NCBI GenBank assembly: GCA_017995775.1
Contig: JAGOIF010000002.1
Coordinates: forward strand, 33,417-97,416
Direction of reading: 5' to 3'
DNA length: 64,000 bases
Source: Aliarcobacter sp.
GTDB taxonomy: Bacteria; Campylobacterota; Campylobacteria; Campylobacterales; Arcobacteraceae
A program made the translations under genes and the position numbers. Under the pieces are notes generated by a model that saw only the letters and a program-made list of their open reading frames with translations, did not search any database and was not told the origin of the DNA. Below are positions 56,636 to 64,000 of this stretch, one piece after another. The stretch's first letter is position 1. Every line of letters begins with the position of its first letter.

Positions 56636-57973
56636 AGCCATAGTCAAAGCATCCACATGTGCAACTATTTGTTTTTCTAAATTTTCTACTCTTTTTATTT
56701 CAGAGTGTGCTTTTTCTTTCCAGTATTCAAGCTTTTGAAGAAGAACCTCGTCTGTTTGAATGGAATCTACTTTCTCTATTAAATCACTAATTTGCTCTTC
56801 TTGTTCTATAATTTTATCGTTATAATTTATTTTTAACTGAGAAAGATCTTTTTCATAATTTAATTCAAGTAAAGATATTTTATCTTTTAATTTTTTCATT
56901 TCTAATCTTAAATCACTATTCTCTTTTGTTAATTTGAAAGCTGTATGGTTATTTGAATTCTTTTTATATAAAGCAATTTCAGTTTTTAAATCTTTATTTT
57001 CCATTCTATATTTTTCATTACTGTATATATATTTATCAATATTTCTAATTGATTGTTCTAATTCATGTTGAGTTTTTTCTAATCTATATTTTAAATCATT
57101 TATTGTTTGATTTTGTTCAAGTAATCCTTCTTTATTTCTAATAAAAGTATCACTTTTCTCTTTCATTAAAGCTAATTGAATCTCTCTTTTTTTATTTAAT
57201 TCTTTTGTAATATCTCTTTGAATACAAATAGCTCCATCCATCTCTCCTGTTTCATCGTGAGTTGGAAAAACATGTGCATCTGTTGAAAAATAGCCTTTGT
57301 CTTTTGTTCTATTTTTTAAAATTCCCTGCCATGGTTTATTATTTAATACATCTGCATATAAGCTTGTATATATATTATTTGAAAATTCATCATACCTTAA
57401 AGACTTAAATTCTTTTCCTATTAATTCATCACTTTGAAATCCTGAAATTTGGCAAAAAAGTTCATTTACACTAGTGATTTTTAATTGCATATCCATATTA
57501 ATAATGATATTACTAGAATTTAATATCTCTTTGTATCTTGATAATTCAAGTTGATGTTGTTTTAATTGAAATTCTTGATACAAAACACTTGCTATATTAT
57601 TTAACAATGTAATTAAATTTCTAATATCAATTGGTTTTACTATATATTCTTGAGCTCTTAGCTTAATTGCATCGGCTAAAAATTCACTATCTGAATGTGC
57701 TGTAGCAAAAATTACAGGAATTTCTTTGTCTAAATCCCTGATTCTTCTTATTAAGTCTATACCATTTAAAATAGGCATATTTATGTCAGTTAAAATGATA
57801 TCAATATCATCTTTATTTTCTAAATAAGTTCTAAAACCTTCTTTACCATCTTTTGCAACCAGAACTCTTGTGAAAAAATTTGCTAATAAATCAGATAATT
57901 CATTTCTTATTACATCATCATCTTCAACATATAATAGGGTTAATCTTTTTAACAAATTTTTGTCTGTGCTCAT
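56621..57973 (-). CDS. Response regulator with PAS domain and long coiled coil
   Basis: 450 residues. The receiver domain (about 10-130) has the acidic pocket YVEDDD and phospho-acceptor D63 in ILTDINMP, and K113 in IVKPID. A PAS domain (about 150-265) follows and then about 170 residues of heptad-rich coiled coil with no enzymatic output domain. It likely relays by protein contact. Its place 24 bases after cheW suggests a link to chemotaxis or another chemosensory complex. The gene ends inside a terminator stem. Confidence 0.88.
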   Translation of the reverse strand: MSTDKNLLKRLTLLYVEDDDVIRNELSDLLANFFTRVLVAKDGKEGFRTYLENKDDIDIILTDINMPILNGIDLIRRIRDLDKEIPVIFATAHSDSEFLADAIKLRAQEYIVKPIDIRNLITLLNNIASVLYQEFQLKQHQLELSRYKEILNSSNIIINMDMQLKITSVNELFCQISGFQSDELIGKEFKSLRYDEFSNNIYTSLYADVLNNKPWQGILKNRTKDKGYFSTDAHVFPTHDETGEMDGAICIQRDITKELNKKREIQLALMKEKSDTFIRNKEGLLEQNQTINDLKYRLEKTQHELEQSIRNIDKYIYSNEKYRMENKDLKTEIALYKKNSNNHTAFKLTKENSDLRLEMKKLKDKISLLELNYEKDLSQLKINYNDKIIEQEEQISDLIEKVDSIQTDEVLLQKLEYWKEKAHSEIKRVENLEKQIVAHVDALTMAKIFV

Positions 57974-57997
57974 AAAATCACTTATTTTTTATTTTTT

Positions 57998-58477
57998 TTA
58001 GTCGTTTAATTCATCTTTTGAAACAACTCTTTCTATATCCATTACCACTAGCATTTGATTATTGTCAAGTCTTACGTAACCTTTTAGGTATTTTGCAGGA
58101 ATTGCTGAACCCATTTCTGAAACAGGCGCTAGTGTTGATGTATCTAATCTTTGAACGTCATCAACTAAATCTACAATAATTCCTACCATTCTTTTATCTT
58201 CAGTGATAACTGCGATTACTGAAGTGTTTTCATCATATGTTCCAGGACCTGTATTAAATTTAATTCTTATATCTAAGATAGGAACAACCTCACCTCTTAG
58301 ATTAATCAAACCTTTTACCCACTTTGTTGTGTTTGGAAGTGGTGTTATATTATCAGGATATGTTAGGATTTCTCTAATTTTTGGTAATTCAATTGCATAC
58401 TTCATAGCACCCAATTCAAATGTCATAAACTCGCTTGTATTTGCGTAATTTATTACTTTTTTGTCATTATTTTCCAT
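57998..58477 (-). CDS. cheW: Chemotaxis coupling protein CheW
   Basis: 159-residue SH3-like adaptor that links methyl-accepting receptors to CheA. The core MKYAIELPKIREIL, LRGEVVPILDIR and VGIIVDLVDDVQRL are typical. It is cytoplasmic and 24 bases upstream of the PAS response regulator, so they are likely one unit. It is the only chemotaxis adaptor in the window, with no cheA next to it. Confidence 0.92.
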   Translation of the reverse strand: MENNDKKVINYANTSEFMTFELGAMKYAIELPKIREILTYPDNITPLPNTTKWVKGLINLRGEVVPILDIRIKFNTGPGTYDENTSVIAVITEDKRMVGIIVDLVDDVQRLDTSTLAPVSEMGSAIPAKYLKGYVRLDNNQMLVVMDIERVVSKDELND

Positions 58478-58549
58478 TAATCATTCCTTTTAATTTAGAC
58501 AAGGCATTAAACTTGTTTTGTATTATTTTAGCGATTGTAAACTTAAAAT

Positions 58550-59803
58550 TTATTGTTTTTCTAATTTATTCAAAATACAGCTTCCAATGTATTTTGGTGT
58601 TTGCAGTTGAATCTCATCTCCAATTTGTAAATCTTCTAAAGAAATTATTTTATTGTTTTTAGAAATCTGTACAAATCCATTTTTTTCTTTTTTATCTGGA
58701 TGGTTTAATTCATAATTTGATTTTAATAAATCAATTTGATTTTGAGTTTTAACTAAAAATGAAGAATAGCTATTAGAAAAAGTATTTTTCAATAAATTTA
58801 ATTCATTTGAAGAGCTTAAAATTTTCTGTGATAAATCTGTTTTAAAAGATGATTTTATAAGATTTATTTCTGTTTGAATGTAATTAAACTTTGTCTCAAT
58901 TGAGTTTTGTTCCATCAATCTTTTCATATTTGAAAGTTCTTGTTGTTTATTAAATAAAATATTTTTTAATCTTGTATTATATTCATTTACCAAATTATCC
59001 AAATAAATCCTATGTTCATTTATATCTGGTAGTGCAATTTCCATAGCATTTGAGGGAGTAGCTGCTCTTATATCAGCCACATAATCACTTATTAGATAAT
59101 CAACTTCATGTCCAACAGCAGAAATAATTGGAGTTCTTGCTTCATGAATAGCAATTGCAACAATCTCTTCATTAAAAGACCATAAGTCCTCAATACTTCC
59201 ACCACCACGTCCAACAACCATAATATCACAGTGCAAACTATCTGCATATTTTATAGACTTTACGATATCAATAGCAGCTGCTTCACCTTGAACTAAAGTA
59301 GGTATTAAAATAAGCTCAACCAATGGCCATCTATGGCTTGCTACTTTTTTCATATCTTCAATGGCAGCACCCGTCGCTGATGTTACAAGTGCGATTCTTT
59401 TAGGATATTTAGGAAGTGGCTGTTTATAATTTCCATCAAAATAACCTTTTGCTTCCAGTTTGTTTTTTAGTTGTTCAAAAGCAAATGCCAAAGCACCTTG
59501 CCCTGCTGGTTCTATTTTATTACATAAAAGTTGGTAGTTTCCTCTTGGAGCATAAACAGTTATATTTCCATTGATTACGACTTTTTGTCCATTTTCAAGC
59601 TGGAATTTTAGGTATTTTGTATTTCCTTTAAACATTACACATGAAAGTGTTGAATTTTCATCTTTTATAGAAAAATAAATATGTCCTGAGCTGTGAAAAG
59701 TTATGTTTGAAATCTCACCTTCCACATAAACTTGTATAAATGTGGTTTCTAGAAGTGATTTTATTTGAACGTTTAGAGTTGTTACGCTTATTGCTTTATT
59801 CAT
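58550..59803 (-). CDS. xseA: Exodeoxyribonuclease VII large subunit
   Basis: 417 residues. The N-terminal OB fold contains VYVEGEISNITFHSSGHIYFSIKD-like residues, the catalytic region ALVTSATGAAIEDM and GRGGGSIEDLWSFNEE is intact, and a long coiled-coil follows, with a C-terminal extension. It degrades single-stranded DNA. The small subunit xseB is not adjacent. A palindromic element lies 70-130 bases upstream. Confidence 0.93.
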   Translation of the reverse strand: MNKAISVTTLNVQIKSLLETTFIQVYVEGEISNITFHSSGHIYFSIKDENSTLSCVMFKGNTKYLKFQLENGQKVVINGNITVYAPRGNYQLLCNKIEPAGQGALAFAFEQLKNKLEAKGYFDGNYKQPLPKYPKRIALVTSATGAAIEDMKKVASHRWPLVELILIPTLVQGEAAAIDIVKSIKYADSLHCDIMVVGRGGGSIEDLWSFNEEIVAIAIHEARTPIISAVGHEVDYLISDYVADIRAATPSNAMEIALPDINEHRIYLDNLVNEYNTRLKNILFNKQQELSNMKRLMEQNSIETKFNYIQTEINLIKSSFKTDLSQKILSSSNELNLLKNTFSNSYSSFLVKTQNQIDLLKSNYELNHPDKKEKNGFVQISKNNKIISLEDLQIGDEIQLQTPKYIGSCILNKLEKQ

Positions 59804-59874
59804 TTTTTTCTTTCGAGTTTTCTCTGGTATTCAAAACTTTAAGATTTTAAATTATTTTTTAGAAGTTTAAAGGC

Positions 59875-59935
59875 AAAGAAAAATTTTTATGAAGGAGCAT
59901 ACAGCAAGTATGTGACTGAATAAAAATTCTTCTTT
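59875..59935. repeat. Structured palindromic element upstream of xseA
   Basis: Outer stem AAAGAAAAATTTTTA (59875-59889) pairs with TAAAAATTCTTCTTT (59921-59935) with one mismatch. An inner stem CATAC/GTATG around AGCAA lies within GGAGCATACAGCAAGTATGTGACTGA. This is a bulged hairpin about 60 bases long in the gap between ubiE and xseA. It looks like a REP-type intergenic element or a structured RNA; the window has only one copy. Confidence 0.55.
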
Positions 59936-59966
59936 AACGCATAAAATTCAAAAAAGAATTAAAATA

Positions 59967-60677
59967 TTATAGTTTTCTAGCGATGATTAGTGTTGATATA
60001 TTCATTGAAAAAGCTTTCACATAAACAGGTTCGAGTCCTGATAGTTTCAACTCTCTACATAGATTTTCTGTTGTTAAAAATTCATCTATTGAATCTGGTA
60101 AATATCTATATGCTTCTTTGTTTTTTGAAATAATTCCACCTAATATTGGTAAGATTTTATTCATATAAAAATCAGTTAAATGATCTAGTAGATTCTCTTT
60201 TTTATTTTTTGTAAACTCATTAATTACTACTAATCCATCTTTTTTAAGAACCCTTGCAAACTCATCAAATGCCTTTTGTCTTTCAACTACATTTCTAATT
60301 CCATAAGAGATTGATACGATATCAGTGCTTTCACTTTCTAAAGGCATATCTGTTGCAAAAGCTTCTATAAATTCAACTTCAGGAAGTTTTTTCTTCCCTA
60401 CTTCCATCATTCCAACACTTGGATCTATTCCTTTTATGTTTTCAAGTTTAATTGAATTTTCATCTGCAACTTGTTTCCAAAATAAAATCATATCACCTGT
60501 TCCACAAGCTACATCAACTATTTTTTCTATATTCTTTTTTCCATATAATTCAAAAGTTTTGTTACAAGCTTTATTTCTCCAAGACTTATCAATTCCCATT
60601 GATAAAACCCTATTTGCAATATCGTAAGTTCCTGCAATATTGTTGAACATTGATACAATTTTTTCTTGTTTTTCCAT
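59967..60677 (-). CDS. ubiE: Demethylmenaquinone methyltransferase (UbiE/MenG)
   Basis: 236-residue SAM-dependent C-methyltransferase for the last step of menaquinone synthesis. NNIAGTYDIANRVLSMGIDKSWR near the N-terminus and VDVACGTGDMILFW (SAM motif I, about 52-65) are diagnostic, as is SISYGIRNVVER. It fits the futalosine route suggested by the deaminase at 15516. The short membrane gene at 60703 lies 25 bases upstream. Confidence 0.94.
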   Translation of the reverse strand: MEKQEKIVSMFNNIAGTYDIANRVLSMGIDKSWRNKACNKTFELYGKKNIEKIVDVACGTGDMILFWKQVADENSIKLENIKGIDPSVGMMEVGKKKLPEVEFIEAFATDMPLESESTDIVSISYGIRNVVERQKAFDEFARVLKKDGLVVINEFTKNKKENLLDHLTDFYMNKILPILGGIISKNKEAYRYLPDSIDEFLTTENLCRELKLSGLEPVYVKAFSMNISTLIIARKL

Positions 60678-60702
60678 TTTTTCTAAATCCTATTTTCTTA
60701 TT

Positions 60703-60951
60703 TTATAAAAGGTATTTCCCTATGATTAATCCAAGAATTAATCCTATATTTGTGGCAACTGCAATATACATATATGATAGTTTTTTATCAGCATATGGCA
60801 ACTTATTTAAAATATCTTCTTGATGTTTTAGTGTTATGTCGAAATTTTGTGATGATTTTTCTAGACTATCGACTGCTCTTCTTAGTGCAATTTCTGAAAA
60901 TTCCATCTTTTCAACAAGTTCTTTTGCTTGCTTGAAGCTCATATCACTCAT
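60703..60951 (-). CDS. Small tail-anchored membrane protein of unknown function
   Basis: 82 residues: an alpha-helical charged N-terminal part (about 1-55, heptad-like) and one C-terminal hydrophobic segment (about 58-81, ending IIGKYLL). Its ATG overlaps the stop of the ParA-like gene by 4 bases (ATGA). It is not XseB (no match to its Glu-rich signature) although near xseA. It could anchor the ParA-like ATPase to the membrane; that is speculation from the coupling. Confidence 0.7.
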   Translation of the reverse strand: MSDMSFKQAKELVEKMEFSEIALRRAVDSLEKSSQNFDITLKHQEDILNKLPYADKKLSYMYIAVATNIGLILGLIIGKYLL

Positions 60952-61739
60952 TTTTTAATGTCAATCCATCTGTCTAAATCATAAAATATTTTATTTAATG
61001 TATTTAAAACATAATCTTTTGCTTCTGTTTGGATTCTTCTAAAAAAGAGATATTTTCTTGCACTTTCTATATCTCCCATCTCTTTTGCTTGAATGGCTTT
61101 TGCTGCAAAATCAGTATTATTATAAGCCATTTCCCAAACTGTTGAACCTAAATATCTACTCATTGTAATTACTTTATCATTTTTTACAGGGAAGTATTTT
61201 GGATCTTTTACAAAATCACAAATCACTGAATTTGAATCAAGATATTTATGACCAAAAAAGTTTATAAATTGTTCATTATAATAATCTTCATCCATAGAAA
61301 TTGCTCTATTTAGTGCAAAGATTACATTATCTTCTGGATTTTTTTCTATTTTTTTGATTTTTTTCATGGTTGCTATTGCATTTTTTCCATCAAGTTCACC
61401 ATCACCTAAAGGGATAATCCACTTGATATTTCCAAAAGAACCTACTTTTTTTATCTCATCAAGAACTAAAGATGAAGTTTTATTTCCACCAACATCCACA
61501 ATAACTTCATGATTATCATCCATCAAGATAAGCTCATCAAGTTCTGTTAATCTGTTTGTTCCTAACATTTTTTTGTTTACAATTTCGGTTCTTGTAAATG
61601 ATTTTGAATCATTATTTTCATCATCTATTTCAATATACGTGATTTTTTTGCCATGCTTTTTATACAAATATGGTGCGATAACTTGCATTGCTACTGTAGA
61701 TTTACCTACACCACCTTTTGTTTGTGGAATTATAATCAT
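60948..61739 (-). CDS. Orphan ParA-like ATPase
   Basis: 263 residues. The deviant Walker A is KGGVGKST (about 8-15). The usual D-x-P-P Walker B loop is replaced by IVDVGGNKTSS, and there is no ParB gene or centromere-like repeat next to it. The start is the ATG after AAAGGTATAATTG; a TTG lies one codon earlier. It overlaps the small membrane gene by 4 bases. Possibly it positions a membrane-bound cargo rather than DNA. Confidence 0.82.
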   Translation of the reverse strand: MIIIPQTKGGVGKSTVAMQVIAPYLYKKHGKKITYIEIDDENNDSKSFTRTEIVNKKMLGTNRLTELDELILMDDNHEVIVDVGGNKTSSLVLDEIKKVGSFGNIKWIIPLGDGELDGKNAIATMKKIKKIEKNPEDNVIFALNRAISMDEDYYNEQFINFFGHKYLDSNSVICDFVKDPKYFPVKNDKVITMSRYLGSTVWEMAYNNTDFAAKAIQAKEMGDIESARKYLFFRRIQTEAKDYVLNTLNKIFYDLDRWIDIKK

Positions 61740-61839
61740 CAATTATACCTTTGGATTTCTTTAAAGTGATTTTATTTTATCGTAATTTTAATTAATTCCG
61801 TATACCTTGGATGTCGGTACATCAGATTTTAAATTAATA

Positions 61840-62664
61840 CTAATCGACAAAAGCCTCTGTAATAAATAATTTAGGATTATTGCAATGTTTTTTAATTTTA
61901 AAAGCACTTTGGGCTTTTCCATCTTCAATATCAACAACCATCATTTGTAAAATTGATTTACATGAATTTGGAACTTCGAAATGTCCACCGATTCCTGTTG
62001 TTACTTTTTGAATAGGTATTTTACTATCCATTCCTATTACATTATCTTTGCAACCTGTTAATCCAATATCAGTTAAATATGCTGTGTTTTCAAATATTTG
62101 TAAGTCATCTGTTCCCACATGGGTATGTGTTCCACATATTGCACTTACTTGATTTTTAAACATCATTAACATTATTCTTTTTTCACTTGTTGCTTCTGCG
62201 TGGAAATCTATGAAAATATTTTTTACATCTTTTTCTTTTAACTCTTCTACTAACTTTTTAGCCCAGTTAAAAGGGTTTTCAACCATAGGCATTGCGAATT
62301 GTCCCATTAAATTTATGACAGCTAGTTTTTCAATTCCTTCATTTGTTTGCACTTCACAAATTTTCACTCCTGAACCTACTAATCCTTCTGGATAATTATC
62401 AGGTCTTAAAACATTTGCAGTTTGAAGTAAAACTATCATGTCTTTTTTTTTATCAAAGCTATGATTTCCACCTGTTATTAAATCAATTCCTGATTTTAAA
62501 AGTTCATTACATGCAAGAACAGTTAAACCAAATCCATGACTTGCATTTTCGCCATTTGCTATTACAAAATCTATTTCAAATTCTTTTCTTATTTTTGCTA
62601 AATTATCTTTTATTATTTTTCTTCCAGGTCGACCTACTATGTCACCTATAAATCCTATTCTCAT
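61840..62664 (-). CDS. ymdB: YmdB-type (TIGR00282) metallophosphoesterase
   Basis: 274 residues. GFIGDIVGRPGRKII (about 3-17), ANGENASHGFG and GGNHSFDKK supply metal ligands, and GTHTHVGTDDLQI and GIGGHFEVP complete the family pattern. B. subtilis YmdB is a cAMP-type phosphodiesterase that affects biofilm and motility; the role here may involve cyclic nucleotides. It could connect to the cNMP-binding proteins at 54 and 7089, but this is inference only. Confidence 0.9.
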   Translation of the reverse strand: MRIGFIGDIVGRPGRKIIKDNLAKIRKEFEIDFVIANGENASHGFGLTVLACNELLKSGIDLITGGNHSFDKKKDMIVLLQTANVLRPDNYPEGLVGSGVKICEVQTNEGIEKLAVINLMGQFAMPMVENPFNWAKKLVEELKEKDVKNIFIDFHAEATSEKRIMLMMFKNQVSAICGTHTHVGTDDLQIFENTAYLTDIGLTGCKDNVIGMDSKIPIQKVTTGIGGHFEVPNSCKSILQMMVVDIEDGKAQSAFKIKKHCNNPKLFITEAFVD

Positions 62665-62774
62665 TTATCTTCTTTATGTTTTTATTTTATGTTTTTATTA
62701 TTGTATAAAAATAATCTTGTATTTATCTTCATATTCAATTATCAAGAAGAATTTTCATCTTTTTTTATATGATT

Positions 62775-63923
62775 CTAGTTTTTATTTAAGTATTTTGCGC
62801 AAACCATAGCTTCACTAAAGACTATTTGGAAATTAAATCCACCTAATTCTCCTGTTAAATCTAAACATTCACCTATGAAAAATAGATCTTTTTGTTTTAG
62901 ACTTTCAAAACTTTCATGGTTTATTTCATTTGTAGAAATTCCACCTTTAGTAACCTCAGCTTTTGTATATCCAAAATTTCCAGCAGGTGCCATCTCATAA
63001 TATTTTAATAAATTTAATTTCTCTTTTTCATCAAAACTTAGTTTTGAAACACTTTTATCTTCAATATCAAAAGAAGCTAAAAATTCTTGAGTAAATCTTT
63101 TTGGTAAAGGTAAAGCTGAAGAAATAATTTTATTCCCACTTAAAAAGCTATCTAGGTTTTGTTTTGGTAAAAAATCTATGGCGATTTTTCCTTTTTTCCA
63201 ATGAAGTGATGTGCTTAATATTACAGGTCCAGTACATCCTTTATGGGCAAATAAAAGTGAACCTTCAAAAGTTTTTCCTTCCACATAAACATCAACTTCT
63301 GTTGAGATTCCAGCAAGATTTTTAAACCAAAACTGATCTTTTTGTACAGTAAATCCTACAAGTGCAGGCTCTAGTTTTGTAACAGTATGTTCAAACTTCT
63401 TTGCAATATCATAAGCAATTGCTGATGCACCTAAAACACTATAAGATAATCCACCACTAGCAACCACTAGTTTTTTAGTTTCTATTGCTAAAGAGTCTGT
63501 TTTTATTTTGTAAGTTTTATCAAATGTCACATCAATAACTGTTGTATTCATATATTTTTTCACATGACTTGTAAGTTTTGTAAACATATCTATTACATCT
63601 TGAGAAGAGTTACAAAAATATGTACCCTTTACTATTTTAGGATTTATTTTTGGAAATACTCCATTTTTATTTAAAAAAGCTAATAAGTCATCTTTTGAGA
63701 ATTTTTCTAATAACTCTTTTGCAAATAGATTATCACCAAGATAGTTATCACAACTCACAAACTCGTTTGTAATATTGCATTTTGCTCCACCTGAGACTTT
63801 TATCTTTGGTGCTAATTTTGAATTTGTTTCAATTATACAGATATTTTTATATTTGTTTTTATCTAAGTTTGCTGCAAGCATCAAAGCACTTGCACCTGCT
63901 CCTAGTATTGCTATATCGTAGAT
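62775..63923 (-). CDS. HI0933/BaiN-type FAD/NAD(P) oxidoreductase, start unclear
   Basis: Flavoprotein of about 382 residues. The N-terminal FAD-binding motif YDIAILGAGASALM lies upstream of every ATG/GTG/TTG that would give it. The frame begins after a TGA at 63927-63929; ATC at 63921-63923 is the best placed start if translation begins after AAAAAGGA. An ATG at 63928-63930 is out of frame by one base: ATGAACAATC would need to be ATGACAATC. PKIKVSGGAKCNITNEF and GELGGFNFQIVFSEAM are family motifs. Either a rare start, a frameshift or a sequence error is present. Confidence 0.75.
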   Translation of the reverse strand: MYDIAILGAGASALMLAANLDKNKYKNICIIETNSKLAPKIKVSGGAKCNITNEFVSCDNYLGDNLFAKELLEKFSKDDLLAFLNKNGVFPKINPKIVKGTYFCNSSQDVIDMFTKLTSHVKKYMNTTVIDVTFDKTYKIKTDSLAIETKKLVVASGGLSYSVLGASAIAYDIAKKFEHTVTKLEPALVGFTVQKDQFWFKNLAGISTEVDVYVEGKTFEGSLLFAHKGCTGPVILSTSLHWKKGKIAIDFLPKQNLDSFLSGNKIISSALPLPKRFTQEFLASFDIEDKSVSKLSFDEKEKLNLLKYYEMAPAGNFGYTKAEVTKGGISTNEINHESFESLKQKDLFFIGECLDLTGELGGFNFQIVFSEAMVCAKYLNKN

Positions 63924-64000
63924 TGTTCATCCTTTTTACAAATAAATCTATTTATTCCATCTTCATATTCATACTCTAATTTATAATTATTTGCTTTTAA
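63911..64000 (-). CDS. 3' end of an unidentified gene (partial)
   Basis: The last 29 codons and stop (TAG at 63911-63913) of a gene that continues beyond the window on the minus strand. The visible end reads EYEYEDGINRF then ICKKDEQSTI. It overlaps the oxidoreductase frame by about 13 bases, so the two may be co-translated. I do not recognise the family. Confidence 0.55.
   Translation of the reverse strand, partial: LKANNYKLEYEYEDGINRFICKKDEQSTI

Noticed and set aside
60750..60935. Plus-strand open frame opposite the small tail-anchored gene
   Set aside because: The minus-strand gene has better context (4-base overlap with the ParA-like gene, charged helix plus membrane tail).
60703..60951. 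xseB (exonuclease VII small subunit) next to xseA
   Set aside because: The protein has a C-terminal membrane helix and lacks the small-subunit helical signature.
61743..61839. Centromere-like repeats (parS) near the ParA-like gene
   Set aside because: Only loosely similar CCAAGGTATA/CCAAAGGTATA words were seen, too few and uneven to call iterons or parS.

Overview
This is a low-GC, almost fully coding window whose gene content and order point to the Arcobacter group (Arcobacteraceae, Campylobacterota). The pointers are the aroQ - futalosine-pathway deaminase - sppA block (same order as in Campylobacter jejuni), a MutS with a C-terminal HNH domain of the MutS7 type, short A/T-rich operons with AAGGA-type ribosome sites, and many sensor-diguanylate cyclases. 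I see no tRNA, rRNA, IS element, prophage or CRISPR array.

Region 1 (54-14572, + strand) is an acetate island built from repeated modules. A cNMP/CBS/DUF294 nucleotidyltransferase and a DnaQ-like exonuclease occur as a pair at 54-2506 and again at 7089-9540. Between them are two tandem DUF485 + ActP acetate-symporter pairs. After them come two acetate kinases, then phosphotransacetylase and a third acetate kinase. Transport (ActP), activation (AckA/Pta) and a predicted regulatory pair are thus all duplicated in one block. A short sequence close to GCTATTTTAATG recurs in front of four of its transcription units.

Region 2 (14639-31217) holds aroQ-mqnX-sppA (-), pepQ-like/folK/mnmA (+), a porin-like gene with a Fur-box-like site in its promoter (-), prs, two OmpA-family genes, lepA, comF, a hisH - SDR - hisA set, and a membrane diguanylate cyclase with a periplasmic CxxCH motif.

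Region 3 (31242-44953, - strand) carries thioredoxin-like / haem-binding / MutS-HNH in one overlapping set. leuA follows with a leucine-rich leader peptide and a strong promoter, then ftsH-prmA, dus with a membrane protein, accD-thiE-rlmH, and metK with an array of 12-base repeats in its leader.

Region 4 (45224-64000) has rarD, glmS, an inositol-phosphatase family gene and a large diguanylate cyclase with two tandem solute-binding domains. Next to it is a stand-alone small transcript with its own promoter, 12-codon ORF and terminator. groES-groEL follow under a CIRCE element, then panD-ybaB-ispA, a 2Fe-2S ferredoxin-like gene, a secreted cyclophilin, a PAS response regulator with cheW, xseA, ubiE, an orphan ParA with a small membrane protein, a YmdB-like phosphodiesterase, and a FAD oxidoreductase with no normal start codon in frame.

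Coordinates and motifs are read directly from the sequence. Functional names rest on family motifs I recognise; no database search was run.
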